Shown: positions 1-7,878, counted from the first letter of the stretch. The stretch is 36,154 nt of DNA from Eggerthellaceae bacterium (GCA_030533105.1 JAUNJT010000005.1:1-36154), one strand, 5' to 3'. Numbers and translations: made by a program. Notes: generated by a model not told the origin, from the letters alone.

Positions 1-701
1 GTTTTTTCTTTGTCATGCTGGATGACAGAATCCGTATATTCATTCAAGAAATCATGTGAATCAACGTACACGCATGTAAGATGAGGAAGGTTCTCGTTGA
101 TGTAATGTTTGATAGCGCATAATAAATGCGTTTTCCCTAAACCGCTCTTTCCATAAATGAACAGAGGATTTAAATGAGATTTTCCTGGAGTCTCTGCAAC
201 TGCAACCGCTGTTGAATAAGCCATTCTGTTTGAGTCTCCGATAACGAAGTTCTCGAATGTATAACTGGCCATTTGATTACCGGTTAGATCATCGGAATCC
301 GTTTGTACACTCGTTTGGTTTGAAGATTCAGACTTGTTTCCCTGCTGGTTCTCCTTTTTGCTTTGAGAAGGAGCCTTTTTCTCCTGATGCTCTTGCGTAT
401 TAACGCCAGTAGTGAAAGAAGCCTCCTCTTCAGAATCATCAGTTTTCTCAATTTCAATGAGAACAGAGAAGGGAACGCCATATAAGGCTTGAAGTGAGCT
501 CTTGATTATTTCGAGATAATGGCACTCTATCCATGTTTTGATGAAGTCATTATCAGTAGTGAGCATTAAGAAGCCAGGGCTCATTGCCTGAGGGCGCAAG
601 CGCGAGAAAATAGCATTGATTTGTGCAGGGTCGATATTATCTAAGCTTTTTATATGGGCACAAACATCATCCCATTGCTGTTGTAATTCTTTACTGTTCA
701 T
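1..701 (-). CDS. dnaA: Chromosomal replication initiator DnaA (N-terminal part, truncated by window edge)
   Basis: Initiator ATPase that binds DnaA boxes at oriC and opens the duplex. Reading leftward from the ATG at 701 the protein begins MNSKELQQQWDDVCAHI, a typical domain I that would contact the helicase or regulators. A linker of roughly 60 residues rich in Q, K, E and S follows, then domain III with SYTFENFVIGDSNRMA and the Walker A motif YGKSGLGKTH at about residue 180. The reading frame is still open at base 1, so the Walker B, sensor and DNA-binding domain IV lie outside the window. No strong Shine-Dalgarno precedes the ATG. The gene points away from oriC and from rpmH. Identity is near certain from the domain I and AAA+ signatures. 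Confidence 0.96.
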   Translation of the reverse strand, partial: MNSKELQQQWDDVCAHIKSLDNIDPAQINAIFSRLRPQAMSPGFLMLTTDNDFIKTWIECHYLEIIKSSLQALYGVPFSVLIEIEKTDDSEEEASFTTGVNTQEHQEKKAPSQSKKENQQGNKSESSNQTSVQTDSDDLTGNQMASYTFENFVIGDSNRMAYSTAVAVAETPGKSHLNPLFIYGKSGLGKTHLLCAIKHYINENLPHLTCVYVDSHDFLNEYTDSVIQHDKEK

Positions 702-721
702 GTATAAGCCAATCCGTGACG

Positions 722-753
722 ATTCGGTAGTTGAGGGTCCTAGTATACCGAAT
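722..753. promoter_or_regulatory. Inverted repeat in the dnaA leader
   Basis: ATTCGGTA (722-729) and TACCGAAT (746-753) form 8-bp complementary arms around a 16-base spacer, in the 101-base gap between the HATPase-HTH gene and dnaA. On the minus strand TATACT (747-742) overlaps one arm and could be a -10 element for dnaA, though no convincing -35 is present. It may be an operator, an mRNA hairpin, or both; there is no T-run, so it is not a standard terminator. Confidence 0.4.
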
Positions 754-802
754 TTACGGGTTGATTATTATGGTAAAGAGAACAATTTGATGAAAGGGAA
801 AC

Positions 803-1588
803 TTAAGAGAGAGAAGAGGATATTTCCTTCCCATACTGTGTGAGAATCCGCTTCTGACGTGCTGTTTTCTCAACGATTCCCGCTTCTTCTAGCTCAACAA
901 GAGCCTTATGTGTACTTGAAAGAGGAATGTTTAAGAGATTTGTTATCTCTGTGACACCCAGTGCATCTTCTAAAGTCAGAAGATTGATGATCTGCTTTTG
1001 ACGATCGTTGAGGAACGGGATAAGAACATGTGCTTTTCCTTGAGGTTGCCTTAAAGATTGGTTTTGATCAAGGCTGATGGTGATTACCGCCCCAGTAGTA
1101 AGGTTATCCTCGATGGTTATGGTTCCATGTGAACTATTCAAATACTCGCGTACTATAGGAAGGCCAGATCCAACACCACGTATATATTCTTTCATTTGAG
1201 TGGTTGCAGAAGAGAAGCCGGGCAATTGAGCTTTATCCTTCTTCTCTATACCAGGGCCTTGATCGGCGAACCGTATGGTATTTCCCTTATCGAGAATGGA
1301 AACGATTATTTCCTTAAACTGCGCATGAATGAAGTTTTCTGAGACTTCTCGAATAATCGTGTATGGAACTTTCCCTCCCATTTGCTGCGATTGACTGTAA
1401 ACGGCAACGGTGAGATTCTCTATAAACGTATGCGTTGGTGCCGGAGAAACCTCTGTGATCTGTGGTGCAGAAAGAAAATCGTCGTAACGAGCTATTCGGG
1501 CGACAGTGTCGACGAAGCTGTAGTCAAACGAATCTTGCTCCTGGTTAGAGGAGATGGATTTCTGAGGGTTTTCAGTGGTCGTTTCCAT
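803..1588 (-). CDS. HATPase-domain protein with C-terminal winged-helix domain
   Basis: A 261-residue soluble protein. Residues about 50-175 carry a GHKL/HATPase_c ATP-binding fold: N box IREVSENFIHAQ (near 80), G1 box DQGPGI (near 110), and G2 box GVGSGLPIVREYL (near 140). There is no HisKA dimerisation/phosphoacceptor domain, sensor domain or membrane segment, so it is not an ordinary histidine kinase; it resembles anti-sigma or serine-kinase type HATPases. Residues about 190-261 (FLNDRQKQIINLLTLED then LNIPLSSTHKALVELEEAG) look like a winged helix-turn-helix of ArsR/MarR type, so the protein probably binds DNA itself. It lies between dnaA and the origin on the same strand as dnaA, 101 bases upstream. 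A regulator of dnaA or of origin activity is an inference from position only. The ATG at 1588 has no clear Shine-Dalgarno. Confidence 0.8.
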   Translation of the reverse strand: METTTENPQKSISSNQEQDSFDYSFVDTVARIARYDDFLSAPQITEVSPAPTHTFIENLTVAVYSQSQQMGGKVPYTIIREVSENFIHAQFKEIIVSILDKGNTIRFADQGPGIEKKDKAQLPGFSSATTQMKEYIRGVGSGLPIVREYLNSSHGTITIEDNLTTGAVITISLDQNQSLRQPQGKAHVLIPFLNDRQKQIINLLTLEDALGVTEITNLLNIPLSSTHKALVELEEAGIVEKTARQKRILTQYGKEISSSLS

Positions 1589-2472
1589 TTTTCGCTATTC
1601 TGGAAATGCTTTCATTCTTTCAATAATATTCAGGCTATTTTACCTTGATTTTCACGATATTCACTAACATATTGTTGAATAGTTTAATTATTTACTCGCC
1701 TTTTCTTCTCAATCCTGAAGGAGAAGAGGTCAATTAACAGCGGTTTTCAAAGTTTTGAACAATTGTTTTACAAAAAGTGGAAAACCCTGAAAAATATTAT
1801 TCCCCACGACATGCGGTCACCGATTATTTGTTAAAAAGTCTATTGACATTTTCGTTACCTGCGTTTTCCCAGATGAAAAAGAGTACGTGTTGAGCCGCTC
1901 AATTATCCAAGGCTTTTTTACGGTAATTTTTTGTCTAGTTTCTCTCTCTTGAAGGCAAGAAAAGACAAAACACCAGATGAAACGGCATTTTTTGCCATAT
2001 ATTCAAATATTGAATCATCGGACGAAAATGGAATCCAAGCGTTCAGAACAGAAGGGGAATTATCTTTTCCACTATGGTTTTTCGAATGGGAAATGGGATT
2101 TCAACGTTTTCCACAATTTTCCACCTTCCCCTTTATGGTTTTCTGCCGGAACAGCATGCCGAATTCGCGTTGACCATTGCTTTCGTGAAAAATGTTTCGG
2201 TTTTTAACGCATCAAAGAATAGAAATATACATTTTTAAAGGAAGAAGGCGAAACGCAAGGATCTATTAACGAAAGCATCGATCCCGTTCTCATGCAGACG
2301 AGATTTCCTTGGTCTCGTATCCGAGTCTATATATATAGACTAAAGAAGAAGACAGCCCTTTAGGTAACTCTTCGCCCCGGCTCTCGTCAATGATGAGTCC
2401 TTAGTCTATATATATAGAAAGAGAGACGCCGTCCGATCGTCTTAAACCCATCGATAAAGGAAAAGGTTTTTC
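1589..2472. other. Probable replication origin oriC (gene-free)
   Basis: About 880 bases without a credible gene between the HATPase-HTH gene and the rpmH promoter. DnaA-box-like 9-mers with the core TTTTCCAC lie at 2065-2073, 2107-2115 (TTTTCCACA) and 2117-2125 on the plus strand and at 1776-1784 on the minus strand; further TTTTC-rich near-matches occur at 1742-1870. The left part (1610-1700) is very AT-rich and could be the unwinding region. A TTGACA at 1843-1848 has no matching -10. The position between dnaA and rpmH is the standard actinobacterial origin site. Confidence 0.75.
2324..2420. repeat. Pair of TATA palindromes upstream of rpmH
   Basis: The perfect 18-bp palindrome AGTCTATATATATAGACT occupies 2324-2341; its core TCTATATATATAGA recurs at 2405-2418 within AGTCTATATATATAGAAA (2403-2420). 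Both copies follow a CTCG-N(5-8)-GAG element, so a unit of about 30 bp is repeated 79 bp apart. The second copy ends about 50 bp before the rpmH -35. They could be operator sites, strand-opening elements of the origin, or cruciform-forming sequence; the sequence alone does not decide. Confidence 0.6.
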
Positions 2473-2500
2473 TTGACTTTCATATATTCGACTATATAAT
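2473..2500 (+). promoter_or_regulatory. rpmH promoter
   Basis: TTGACT (2473-2478), a 16-base spacer and a perfect TATAAT (2495-2500) form a strong housekeeping promoter 43 bases before the rpmH ATG. It would drive rpmH-rnpA-yidD and probably on to yidC and jag. Confidence 0.8.
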
Positions 2501-2542
2501 TTTGAAGTTGCTCTAAAAACACTTATAAAGGAAGATGGAATT

Positions 2543-2677
2543 ATGAAGCGTACCTACCAGCCAAATAATCGCAAGCGCGCAAAGTGCCACGGTTTTCGTG
2601 CTCGTATGGCAACCAAGGGCGGCCGTGCCGTTCTCTCTGCTCGTCGCGCAAAAGGGCGTAAGCGCCTGTGTGTCTAA
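2543..2677 (+). CDS. rpmH: 50S ribosomal protein L34
   Basis: A 44-residue, strongly basic protein: [20 protein letters not shown]... ending in ...GRKRLCV. The MKRTYQPN start, the central HGFRARM and the RRAKGRKRL end are the L34 signature, and length is typical. L34 sits in the large ribosomal subunit. The ATG at 2543 follows AAAGGAAG with normal spacing. It is the first gene of the rpmH-rnpA-yidD-yidC-jag cluster conserved next to bacterial origins; only 11 bases separate it from rnpA. Confidence 0.98.
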   Translation: MKRTYQPNNRKRAKCHGFRARMATKGGRAVLSARRAKGRKRLCV

Positions 2678-2688
2678 AGGGTTTCTAG

Positions 2689-3027
2689 TTGGAAACTATT
2701 AAATCCAGCGAAGAAATCACTCTTCTCTTCAAGCAAGGGAACCGCTTTCACACAGCGCACCTTACGTTCATCGTTTTATCTCAATGCGACCATGGCGAAA
2801 CATCCGATGGTCGCGTTGCTTTTATAGCAGGGAAAAAACTCGGAAACGCGGTTTGGCGCAATCGGGCCAAACGCAGGATGAGGGCAGTTTGCAAAGACAT
2901 CGGAGGTCCTTGGAGGGGACTAGATGTTGTGCTTTTAGCTAAGAATAGTATTAATGAGGCACAATATATTGATTTATTAAAGTCTTGTGCCATTATCGGG
3001 GAGAAGTTAAAGGGACTGCAGGATTGA
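2689..3027 (+). CDS. rnpA: Ribonuclease P protein component
   Basis: Protein subunit of RNase P, which with the RNA subunit matures tRNA 5' ends. The 112 residues contain the hallmark GKKLGNAVWRNRAKRRMR (about 46-63), the conserved RNR basic helix that contacts the P RNA. Translation starts at a TTG (2689), METIKSSEEITLLFKQGNRF, preceded by AAAGGG just after the rpmH stop; the N-terminus aligns with the family's usual start. Its place between rpmH and yidD is conserved in bacteria. Confidence 0.96.
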   Translation: METIKSSEEITLLFKQGNRFHTAHLTFIVLSQCDHGETSDGRVAFIAGKKLGNAVWRNRAKRRMRAVCKDIGGPWRGLDVVLLAKNSINEAQYIDLLKSCAIIGEKLKGLQD

Positions 3028-3039
3028 GACTGTCGTAGC

Positions 3040-3294
3040 ATGGAGAAGACCGGCAATAAAGTTCTCTACGTAATCAAGCGATTGCCTTCGTATATCGCAA
3101 TCGGATTGATTTATGTGTATCGGTTCGCCATCTCACCCCTGTTCCCAAGCTGCTGTCGTTTCGTTCCAACCTGTTCCGAATATGGGCTTATCGCCTTTAA
3201 ACGGTATGGGTTCAAGAAAGGGTTCGTTCTCACGGCGAAGCGGCTTGCAAAATGTCGTCCGGGAGGTCCATACGGATACGATCCAGTTCCGTAA
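3040..3294 (+). CDS. yidD: Membrane protein insertion efficiency factor YidD
   Basis: An 84-residue YidD-family protein that helps YidC-dependent insertion of inner-membrane proteins. The conserved core YRFAISPLFPSCCRFVPTCSEYGLIAFKRYG (about 27-57, with the paired cysteines) and the end CRPGGPYGYDPVP are diagnostic. An amphipathic N-terminal segment should lie on the membrane. It starts 12 bases after rnpA and sits just before yidC, so the three are probably cotranscribed. Confidence 0.96.
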   Translation: MEKTGNKVLYVIKRLPSYIAIGLIYVYRFAISPLFPSCCRFVPTCSEYGLIAFKRYGFKKGFVLTAKRLAKCRPGGPYGYDPVP

Positions 3295-3344
3295 GGTGTT
3301 GTCGGGCCTCTTTGGTATAGAAGAAAGGAAAGGTAACGTAAAAA

Positions 3345-4139
3345 ATGTGGCAGATGTGTAAGGACGCGGTATTTTACTGTATCGAGTTCTTTTACAACTT
3401 CTGTGGCGACTGGGGTTTGGCGATTTTATTGATCACCATAATCTTCCGCCTGCTTATGACGCCTCTGATGCATAAGCAAGCGAAGTCCACGTACATGACG
3501 CAGAAGTTGCAACCAAAGATCAATAAGATCAATGAATTATTCGCAGACGACCCAGCACGTCGAGCGGAAGAAACCCAGAAGGTTTATGCAGAGGCGCATT
3601 TCAATCCTTTGGCTGGATGCGTGCCGTTGCTGATACAGATGCCTATCTTCATCGCGCTGTTCCAGGTTCTTCGCGAGCTCGATGTGTACATGGCAGACCC
3701 ATCGAACTATTGCTTCTACAACATCATCAATGACCTGGTTATGACGCCATCTCAGGCGTTCGATGCGGGGTTCGGCACGTTCGTTCCCTATTTGATTTTG
3801 CTGCTGATCTTCGCGGTGGCAACCTTCTTGCCGATGATCCTCCAGCAATTCAACAGCGACAACTCCCAGCGCACCATGATGCTCGTCATGGGTGTCGTCA
3901 TGACCGTCATGATGCTCTGGATCGGCTGGAGCTCCCCTGCTGGCGTTCTTTTGTTCTGGGGTGCCTCTTCCGTTATCGGTATCGCGCAGAACTACATCTC
4001 TCGCGCTATTTGCAAGAGGAACGACAAGGAAGAAGAGGAGCTCAAATTCGAGGCCGCTGGTAAGCCGGTCGAAGTCGACGTGACTCGCAAGGTCCAGAAG
4101 AAGCGCAATAAGAAGAAGAGCTCGAAGAAGCGCAAGTAG
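3345..4139 (+). CDS. yidC: Membrane protein insertase YidC/Oxa1
   Basis: A 264-residue insertase of the short Gram-positive type, without the large periplasmic domain of proteobacterial YidC. Membrane segments appear at about 18-38 (LAILLITIIFRLLMTPLM), 88-108 (CVPLLIQMPIFIALFQVL), 148-170 and 177-215. The arginine in the first segment (IIFRLLMTP) matches the hydrophilic-groove arginine of the family. The cytoplasmic loop (45-85) is charged, and the C-terminus is a lysine/arginine-rich tail (KKRNKKKSSKKRK) that could touch the ribosome. No lipobox is seen. It is 50 bases downstream of yidD and 54 upstream of jag. Confidence 0.95.
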   Translation: MWQMCKDAVFYCIEFFYNFCGDWGLAILLITIIFRLLMTPLMHKQAKSTYMTQKLQPKINKINELFADDPARRAEETQKVYAEAHFNPLAGCVPLLIQMPIFIALFQVLRELDVYMADPSNYCFYNIINDLVMTPSQAFDAGFGTFVPYLILLLIFAVATFLPMILQQFNSDNSQRTMMLVMGVVMTVMMLWIGWSSPAGVLLFWGASSVIGIAQNYISRAICKRNDKEEEELKFEAAGKPVEVDVTRKVQKKRNKKKSSKKRK

Positions 4140-4193
4140 CAGACAATATCATTTTCCCGTGTCGTTTCGGCACGGCTATATAAGGAGTTATCA

Positions 4194-4760
4194 ATGACCG
4201 AAGAACTCTTAGAAGAGATTATCGCCGAAGAGGACTTGGTTGAGGAAACCGAGGAGCCTCTTGAGAGCGAAGAGGACGAGAAGGCTGCTTTTACGGACGA
4301 AGAGATCGACGCGATCGCCGACACCGCCATCGAAGCGCTTCAAAACATCTTGAAGTATTTTGATGTGGGCGAAGTGACGATTGACGAATATGATGGCGAT
4401 GAGGGCGAGCTGATTCTCGATATCACCGGAGACAACCTTGCCATCCTTATCGGGCGCCATGGCAAAACGCTTGATGCCATTCAATTGATCGTTTCAACGA
4501 TTACAACGCACAAGCTGGGCTTCAGATATCCAATCGTTGTCGATGTCGAGGGTTATAAGAGCCGTCAGCGCCAGAAGCTCGAATCCATTGCCCGCAATGC
4601 AGCGAAGAAGGCTGCCCAGCAGCACAGGAGCGTCAAGCTTCGTCCGATGACACCGTATGAGCGCAGGATCGTCCATGTAGCCCTTCGTGATGACCCACGT
4701 GTGGATACCGCTTCCGAAGGAGAAGGAAGCACGCGGCACGTGGTTGTTATCCCGCAGTAA
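4194..4760 (+). CDS. jag: RNA-binding protein KhpB/Jag (KH and R3H domains)
   Basis: A 188-residue cytoplasmic RNA-binding protein. Residues 1-45 are acidic and low in complexity. The KH domain follows (about 60-110) with the nucleic-acid loop IGRHG (the GxxG motif). The C-terminal R3H domain contains YERRIVH, the R-x3-H signature, and ends EGSTRHVVVIPQ, typical of the family. The usual N-terminal Jag domain is absent or replaced by the acidic stretch. It follows yidC in the conserved origin order and ends in an intrinsic terminator. Confidence 0.93.
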   Translation: MTEELLEEIIAEEDLVEETEEPLESEEDEKAAFTDEEIDAIADTAIEALQNILKYFDVGEVTIDEYDGDEGELILDITGDNLAILIGRHGKTLDAIQLIVSTITTHKLGFRYPIVVDVEGYKSRQRQKLESIARNAAKKAAQQHRSVKLRPMTPYERRIVHVALRDDPRVDTASEGEGSTRHVVVIPQ

Positions 4761-4766
4761 ATAATG

Positions 4767-4793
4767 AGCCCTCTTTTCAGAGGGCTTTTCTTT
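4767..4793 (+). terminator. Intrinsic terminator after jag
   Basis: AGCCCTC (4767-4773) and GAGGGCT (4780-4786) pair across a 6-base loop, followed by TTTTCTTT. It sits between the jag stop and the rsmG start, so rsmG either uses read-through or its own signal. Confidence 0.85.
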
Positions 4794-4802
4794 AGGATAG
4801 AC

Positions 4803-5453
4803 ATGAACCAGGTCTTATTAGAAAAACATCTTCAGCTCGTCATCGAGGCGAATAAGACCACGAACCTTACTCGTATCACCGATGTCGAGACGGCACGCAT
4901 TCTGCATATCGAGGATTCTCTTGCTGCGCTACAGGAGATGAACGCTGCTCCACAGGGAGAATACGCCGATATCGGCTCCGGTGCAGGCTATCCAGGTATT
5001 CCCCTTGCATTGGAAACGCAACGGAAGACTACCCTGGTCGACTCGGTGAAGAAGAAAGCGATACTCCTAGAACAGTTTGTAGAAGAGCTCGGGTTGAGTG
5101 ATACGGTTTCTGTCTATGGTGGTCGCGTCGAAGAGCTGTCCATAGAGCGACCCAAAAGCTTTTCGGTAATTACAGCACGTGCGTTCTCGTCGTTGCCATC
5201 GATTCTTGAATTGGCCAATCCCCTCCTCTGTCGCCACGGACAGGTGATTTGCTATAAGGCACATGTTCCCAAAGAAGAATACGATCATGCAATCGAGCTG
5301 GAAAAGCTGCTGGGTATGAAGCTAATATCTGACAGGGAGATCATATTAAGCGACGATGAAACATATCGCAGGATCCTTGTGTTCGAAAAGGAGCATACCG
5401 CAAAGGTAAAGCTTCCACGCCGAAACGGCTTGGCTCAAAAAAAGCCTTTTTAG
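4803..5453 (+). CDS. rsmG: 16S rRNA (guanine-527-N7)-methyltransferase RsmG
   Basis: SAM-dependent methyltransferase modifying G527 of 16S rRNA. The motif I loop YADIGSGAGYPGIPLA (about 54-69) is diagnostic of RsmG (GidB), as is the N-terminal NKTTNLTRITD and the later SFSVITARAFSSL. The ATG at 4803 (MNQVLLEKHL) is chosen over one at 4764 because the longer version would be translated straight through the jag terminator; AGGAT precedes 4803. At 216 residues the length is typical. The last codons (LAQKKPF, stop at 5451-5453) overlap a small GGCT/AGCC hairpin followed by Ts that may act as a weak terminator. It precedes parAB, as in many Gram-positive origins. Confidence 0.93.
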   Translation: MNQVLLEKHLQLVIEANKTTNLTRITDVETARILHIEDSLAALQEMNAAPQGEYADIGSGAGYPGIPLALETQRKTTLVDSVKKKAILLEQFVEELGLSDTVSVYGGRVEELSIERPKSFSVITARAFSSLPSILELANPLLCRHGQVICYKAHVPKEEYDHAIELEKLLGMKLISDREIILSDDETYRRILVFEKEHTAKVKLPRRNGLAQKKPF

Positions 5454-5480
5454 CTAGCTCACCCATCAAAGCAGACAAAG

Positions 5481-5496
5481 TGTTTCACGTGAAACA
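5481..5496. promoter_or_regulatory. parS site 1
   Basis: Exact 16-bp palindrome TGTTTCACGTGAAACA, the bacterial parS consensus bound by ParB, between rsmG and parA. Confidence 0.95.
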
Positions 5497-5518
5497 CGGT
5501 CATCGACGAATCGCGTTT

Positions 5519-5534
5519 TGTTTCACGTGAAACA
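5519..5534. promoter_or_regulatory. parS site 2
   Basis: Second exact TGTTTCACGTGAAACA, 38 bp from the first site (start to start), in the gap before parA. The cluster should seed ParB spreading near the origin and may also affect parAB transcription. Confidence 0.95.
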
Positions 5535-5704
5535 TCAGGGTGCGTAATCAATCGTAAAATAGCACTCCCCTATCAACACTATGTATAGGTAATGCGCGAA
5601 AAACGTGTTGATTGCTACATGTTCTCTTTTACTCCACAAGAAAAGAACCATGCTTAGTGTAGAATGCTTTACGATGCCAAAGGCTGTTCGAAAGGAGGGT
5701 TCTT

Positions 5705-6757
5705 GTGGGTTTCTTCGATAACTTGAGGCGTGAAAAACGAGAAAAACAAATCGACTTTAACCGCCATCTTGAAAACGCAGAAGAAAAAAGCACTGAAGTA
5801 GAAGAAGACACAGACGAACAAGGGACCGATATACCAGAGACAATCGATGAAAGCGCGGAAGAAGCAGCACTTGAGGGAGAACAAGAGAACAAAAGCGCTT
5901 CTGCCGCAAAAACAACAAGAAGGGCTCAAGTAGAGCCGGTTCACATTCAAATCCGACCCTACTCTGAGAAAAAGCCCGTCACGCACACCATTGGCCAAAC
6001 AAAGGTGTTTGCAATCATCAACCAGAAGGGCGGCGTTGGAAAATCCACAACGGCTATAAATCTTGCCGCCGCTCTCGGCGAGCGGAACAAGCAGGTTCTC
6101 CTGGTTGATCTTGACCCCCAAGGCAACTCAACGAGTGGACTTGGCGTGAATAAGAAAGAGGTTGAGGTCGACGTTTATGACGTGCTTCTCAATGGGGCAA
6201 CCGTTGAAGAAGCAATCATTCCAGATATAACAGAGGGACTCGATTTGCTGCCGGCAACTATTGATCTTGCAGGAGCAGAAGTCGAGCTCGTCTCTCAAAT
6301 CGCCCGCGAGAATCGGCTGAAAGATGCAACGGGCAGCCTTCGGGGCAAGTACGATTATATTTTCGTTGACTGCCCCCCATCTCTTGGTCTGCTCACCATC
6401 AATTCGCTTGTTGCCGCCGATAAGCTCATCATTCCCATCCAGTGTGAGTTCTATGCGCTGGAAGGTGTGACAGAACTACTCGAAACAATGAAACTTGTCA
6501 AATCTCATCTAAATCCTGCACTCGAAATCTACGGAGTGCTACTTACCATGTACGACAGCCGTACGACTCTTTCGCGCCAGGTTGCCGAGGAGATCAGGGC
6601 TTTCTTCGGCGCCAAAGTGTTTGACACGGTGATTCCCCGTACGGTAAGGCTCTCGGAAGCACCTAGCTATGGGCTTCCTGTTATCGCATACGATCCTGAC
6701 GGCAAAGGCGCCCAGGCATACATACAATTAGCAGAGGAAGTGATCAAACGTGGCTAG
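5705..6757 (+). CDS. parA: Chromosome partitioning ATPase ParA (Soj) with N-terminal extension
   Basis: Deviant-Walker ATPase that drives origin segregation with ParB. The ATPase domain starts near residue 100: VFAIINQKGGVGKSTTAINLA (Walker A, KGGVGKST), LLVDLDPQGNSTSG (A'), YIFVDCPPSLG (Walker B), and the C-terminal TVRLSEAPSYGLPVIAYDP is typical. Before it lie about 98 extra residues: MGFFDNLRREKREKQ, a short basic amphipathic-looking start, followed by a very acidic, disordered stretch. The start is firm: GTG at 5705 follows GGAGGG. Ordinary ParA/Soj proteins are about 250-290 residues and lack this extension. parB overlaps its end by 8 bases, so the two are translated together. Confidence 0.95.
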   Translation: MGFFDNLRREKREKQIDFNRHLENAEEKSTEVEEDTDEQGTDIPETIDESAEEAALEGEQENKSASAAKTTRRAQVEPVHIQIRPYSEKKPVTHTIGQTKVFAIINQKGGVGKSTTAINLAAALGERNKQVLLVDLDPQGNSTSGLGVNKKEVEVDVYDVLLNGATVEEAIIPDITEGLDLLPATIDLAGAEVELVSQIARENRLKDATGSLRGKYDYIFVDCPPSLGLLTINSLVAADKLIIPIQCEFYALEGVTELLETMKLVKSHLNPALEIYGVLLTMYDSRTTLSRQVAEEIRAFFGAKVFDTVIPRTVRLSEAPSYGLPVIAYDPDGKGAQAYIQLAEEVIKRG

Positions 6758-7811
6758 AGCTAAGAACGCAGGTCTCGGAAGAGGTCTCAACTCCCTTTTA
6801 AGCGGTACATACGAGGATACAGCGATAGAGAAGCCGAAGAATACGTCGACTCCCCCTGCTCCAGTTCCCGTTCCTGAGGTAAAAGCTCCAGAAGAACCCA
6901 TGAAAGAGGGCTTCGAAGAGGTTAAGGAAGAACACGTGACCATCAAAGGCGTGGTAACACGGGAAGCCGATGCTTCATCGACCGTTAAAGCGAAGCCGAA
7001 ACCCAGCAAAAGCGCACTTCCCCGTGAAACCGACGCGGTGCCGATTAGCATGATCAAACCGAATCCCGATCAGCCGCGCACTAGTTTCAAGCGTGAAGAA
7101 ATTGAAGAGCTTGCAGCGTCAATTGACAGGGCCGGTTTGCTGCAGCCTATCCTTGTTCGTCCTCTCGAAGATGGAACATACCAGATAATCGCAGGTGAGA
7201 GACGCTGGCAGGCGTGCAGGCTTATCGGGATGAAAAGCGTTCCCGTGCGTATTAAGCAAGCGGACGATAACGAAGCACTCGAATTTGCGTTGGTCGAGAA
7301 CATCCAACGTACGGATTTGAATCCCATAGAGGAAGCTTACGGGTACAAGCGCATGATGGAGCGTCAAGGTCTTACCCAGTCAGAATTGGCCCAAAAGATT
7401 TCCAAGGGAAGATCAACCATCGCGAACGCTCTTCGCCTTCTCGACTTACCCGAAGACGCACAACAGCTTCTGTTCGAAGAAAAGATCACTGCCGGACATG
7501 CGCGTGCCATTCTTGCGGTTCCCACTGCAGCTGGACGCCAGAAGCTCACAGAAAAGCTCGTGAACGAAAAGCTTTCCGTACGTGAAACCGAAAATATTGC
7601 GCGCTTGCTAGCGAACAAACCGCCCGTTCCGGGCTTTTCGAAGCGCACGCCGACCCCGAAAACCTTCAAAAAGGTTGCGAAGTCTTTGAAGAATGTCCTT
7701 GCTACGCCCGTTCGCGTAAAAACGGTTCAAGGCAAGAACAAGATCGAGATAGAGTTCAAAGACGAAGCCGATCTCGAGCGCATTTACAAGCTCATGACCG
7801 AGAAGGGCTAA
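6750..7811 (+). CDS. parB: Chromosome partitioning protein ParB (Spo0J)
   Basis: CTP-dependent clamp that loads at parS and spreads. The start GTG at 6750 gives the canonical ARAKNAGLGRGLNSLL. A variable linker (about 25-85) follows, then the ParB N-terminal domain with AGERRWQACRLIG (GERRxxA box) and ALVENIQRTDLNPIEEA (ENxQRxxLxPxEEA box), a helix-turn-helix (LTQSELAQKISKGRSTIANALRLLDLP), and a C-terminal dimerisation segment ending GKNKIEIEFKDEADLERIYKLM. At 353 residues it is slightly long owing to the linker. Translationally coupled to parA; three parS sites lie nearby. Confidence 0.97.
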   Translation: MARAKNAGLGRGLNSLLSGTYEDTAIEKPKNTSTPPAPVPVPEVKAPEEPMKEGFEEVKEEHVTIKGVVTREADASSTVKAKPKPSKSALPRETDAVPISMIKPNPDQPRTSFKREEIEELAASIDRAGLLQPILVRPLEDGTYQIIAGERRWQACRLIGMKSVPVRIKQADDNEALEFALVENIQRTDLNPIEEAYGYKRMMERQGLTQSELAQKISKGRSTIANALRLLDLPEDAQQLLFEEKITAGHARAILAVPTAAGRQKLTEKLVNEKLSVRETENIARLLANKPPVPGFSKRTPTPKTFKKVAKSLKNVLATPVRVKTVQGKNKIEIEFKDEADLERIYKLMTEKG

Positions 7812-7849
7812 TCATATACGCGTAAGCGGCTGTTAGATTGAATAGATTG

Positions 7850-7878
7850 ATGAGGCCCGCATCGACTGCGGGCCTCAT
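7850..7878. terminator. Convergent terminator between parB and rlmN
   Basis: ATGAGGCCCGC (7850-7860) and GCGGGCCTCAT (7868-7878) make an 11-bp stem with a 7-base loop. The following plus-strand bases TTGTTT are only a weak T-run. The hairpin abuts parS site 3 with no gap. Confidence 0.8.

Noticed and set aside
1931-2207. Two overlapping open frames in the origin
   Set aside because: They run through the DnaA boxes, have no ribosome-binding site and no sensible protein composition.
4764-4802. Earlier start for rsmG
   Set aside because: The 13 extra codons are encoded by the jag terminator hairpin and have no Shine-Dalgarno.
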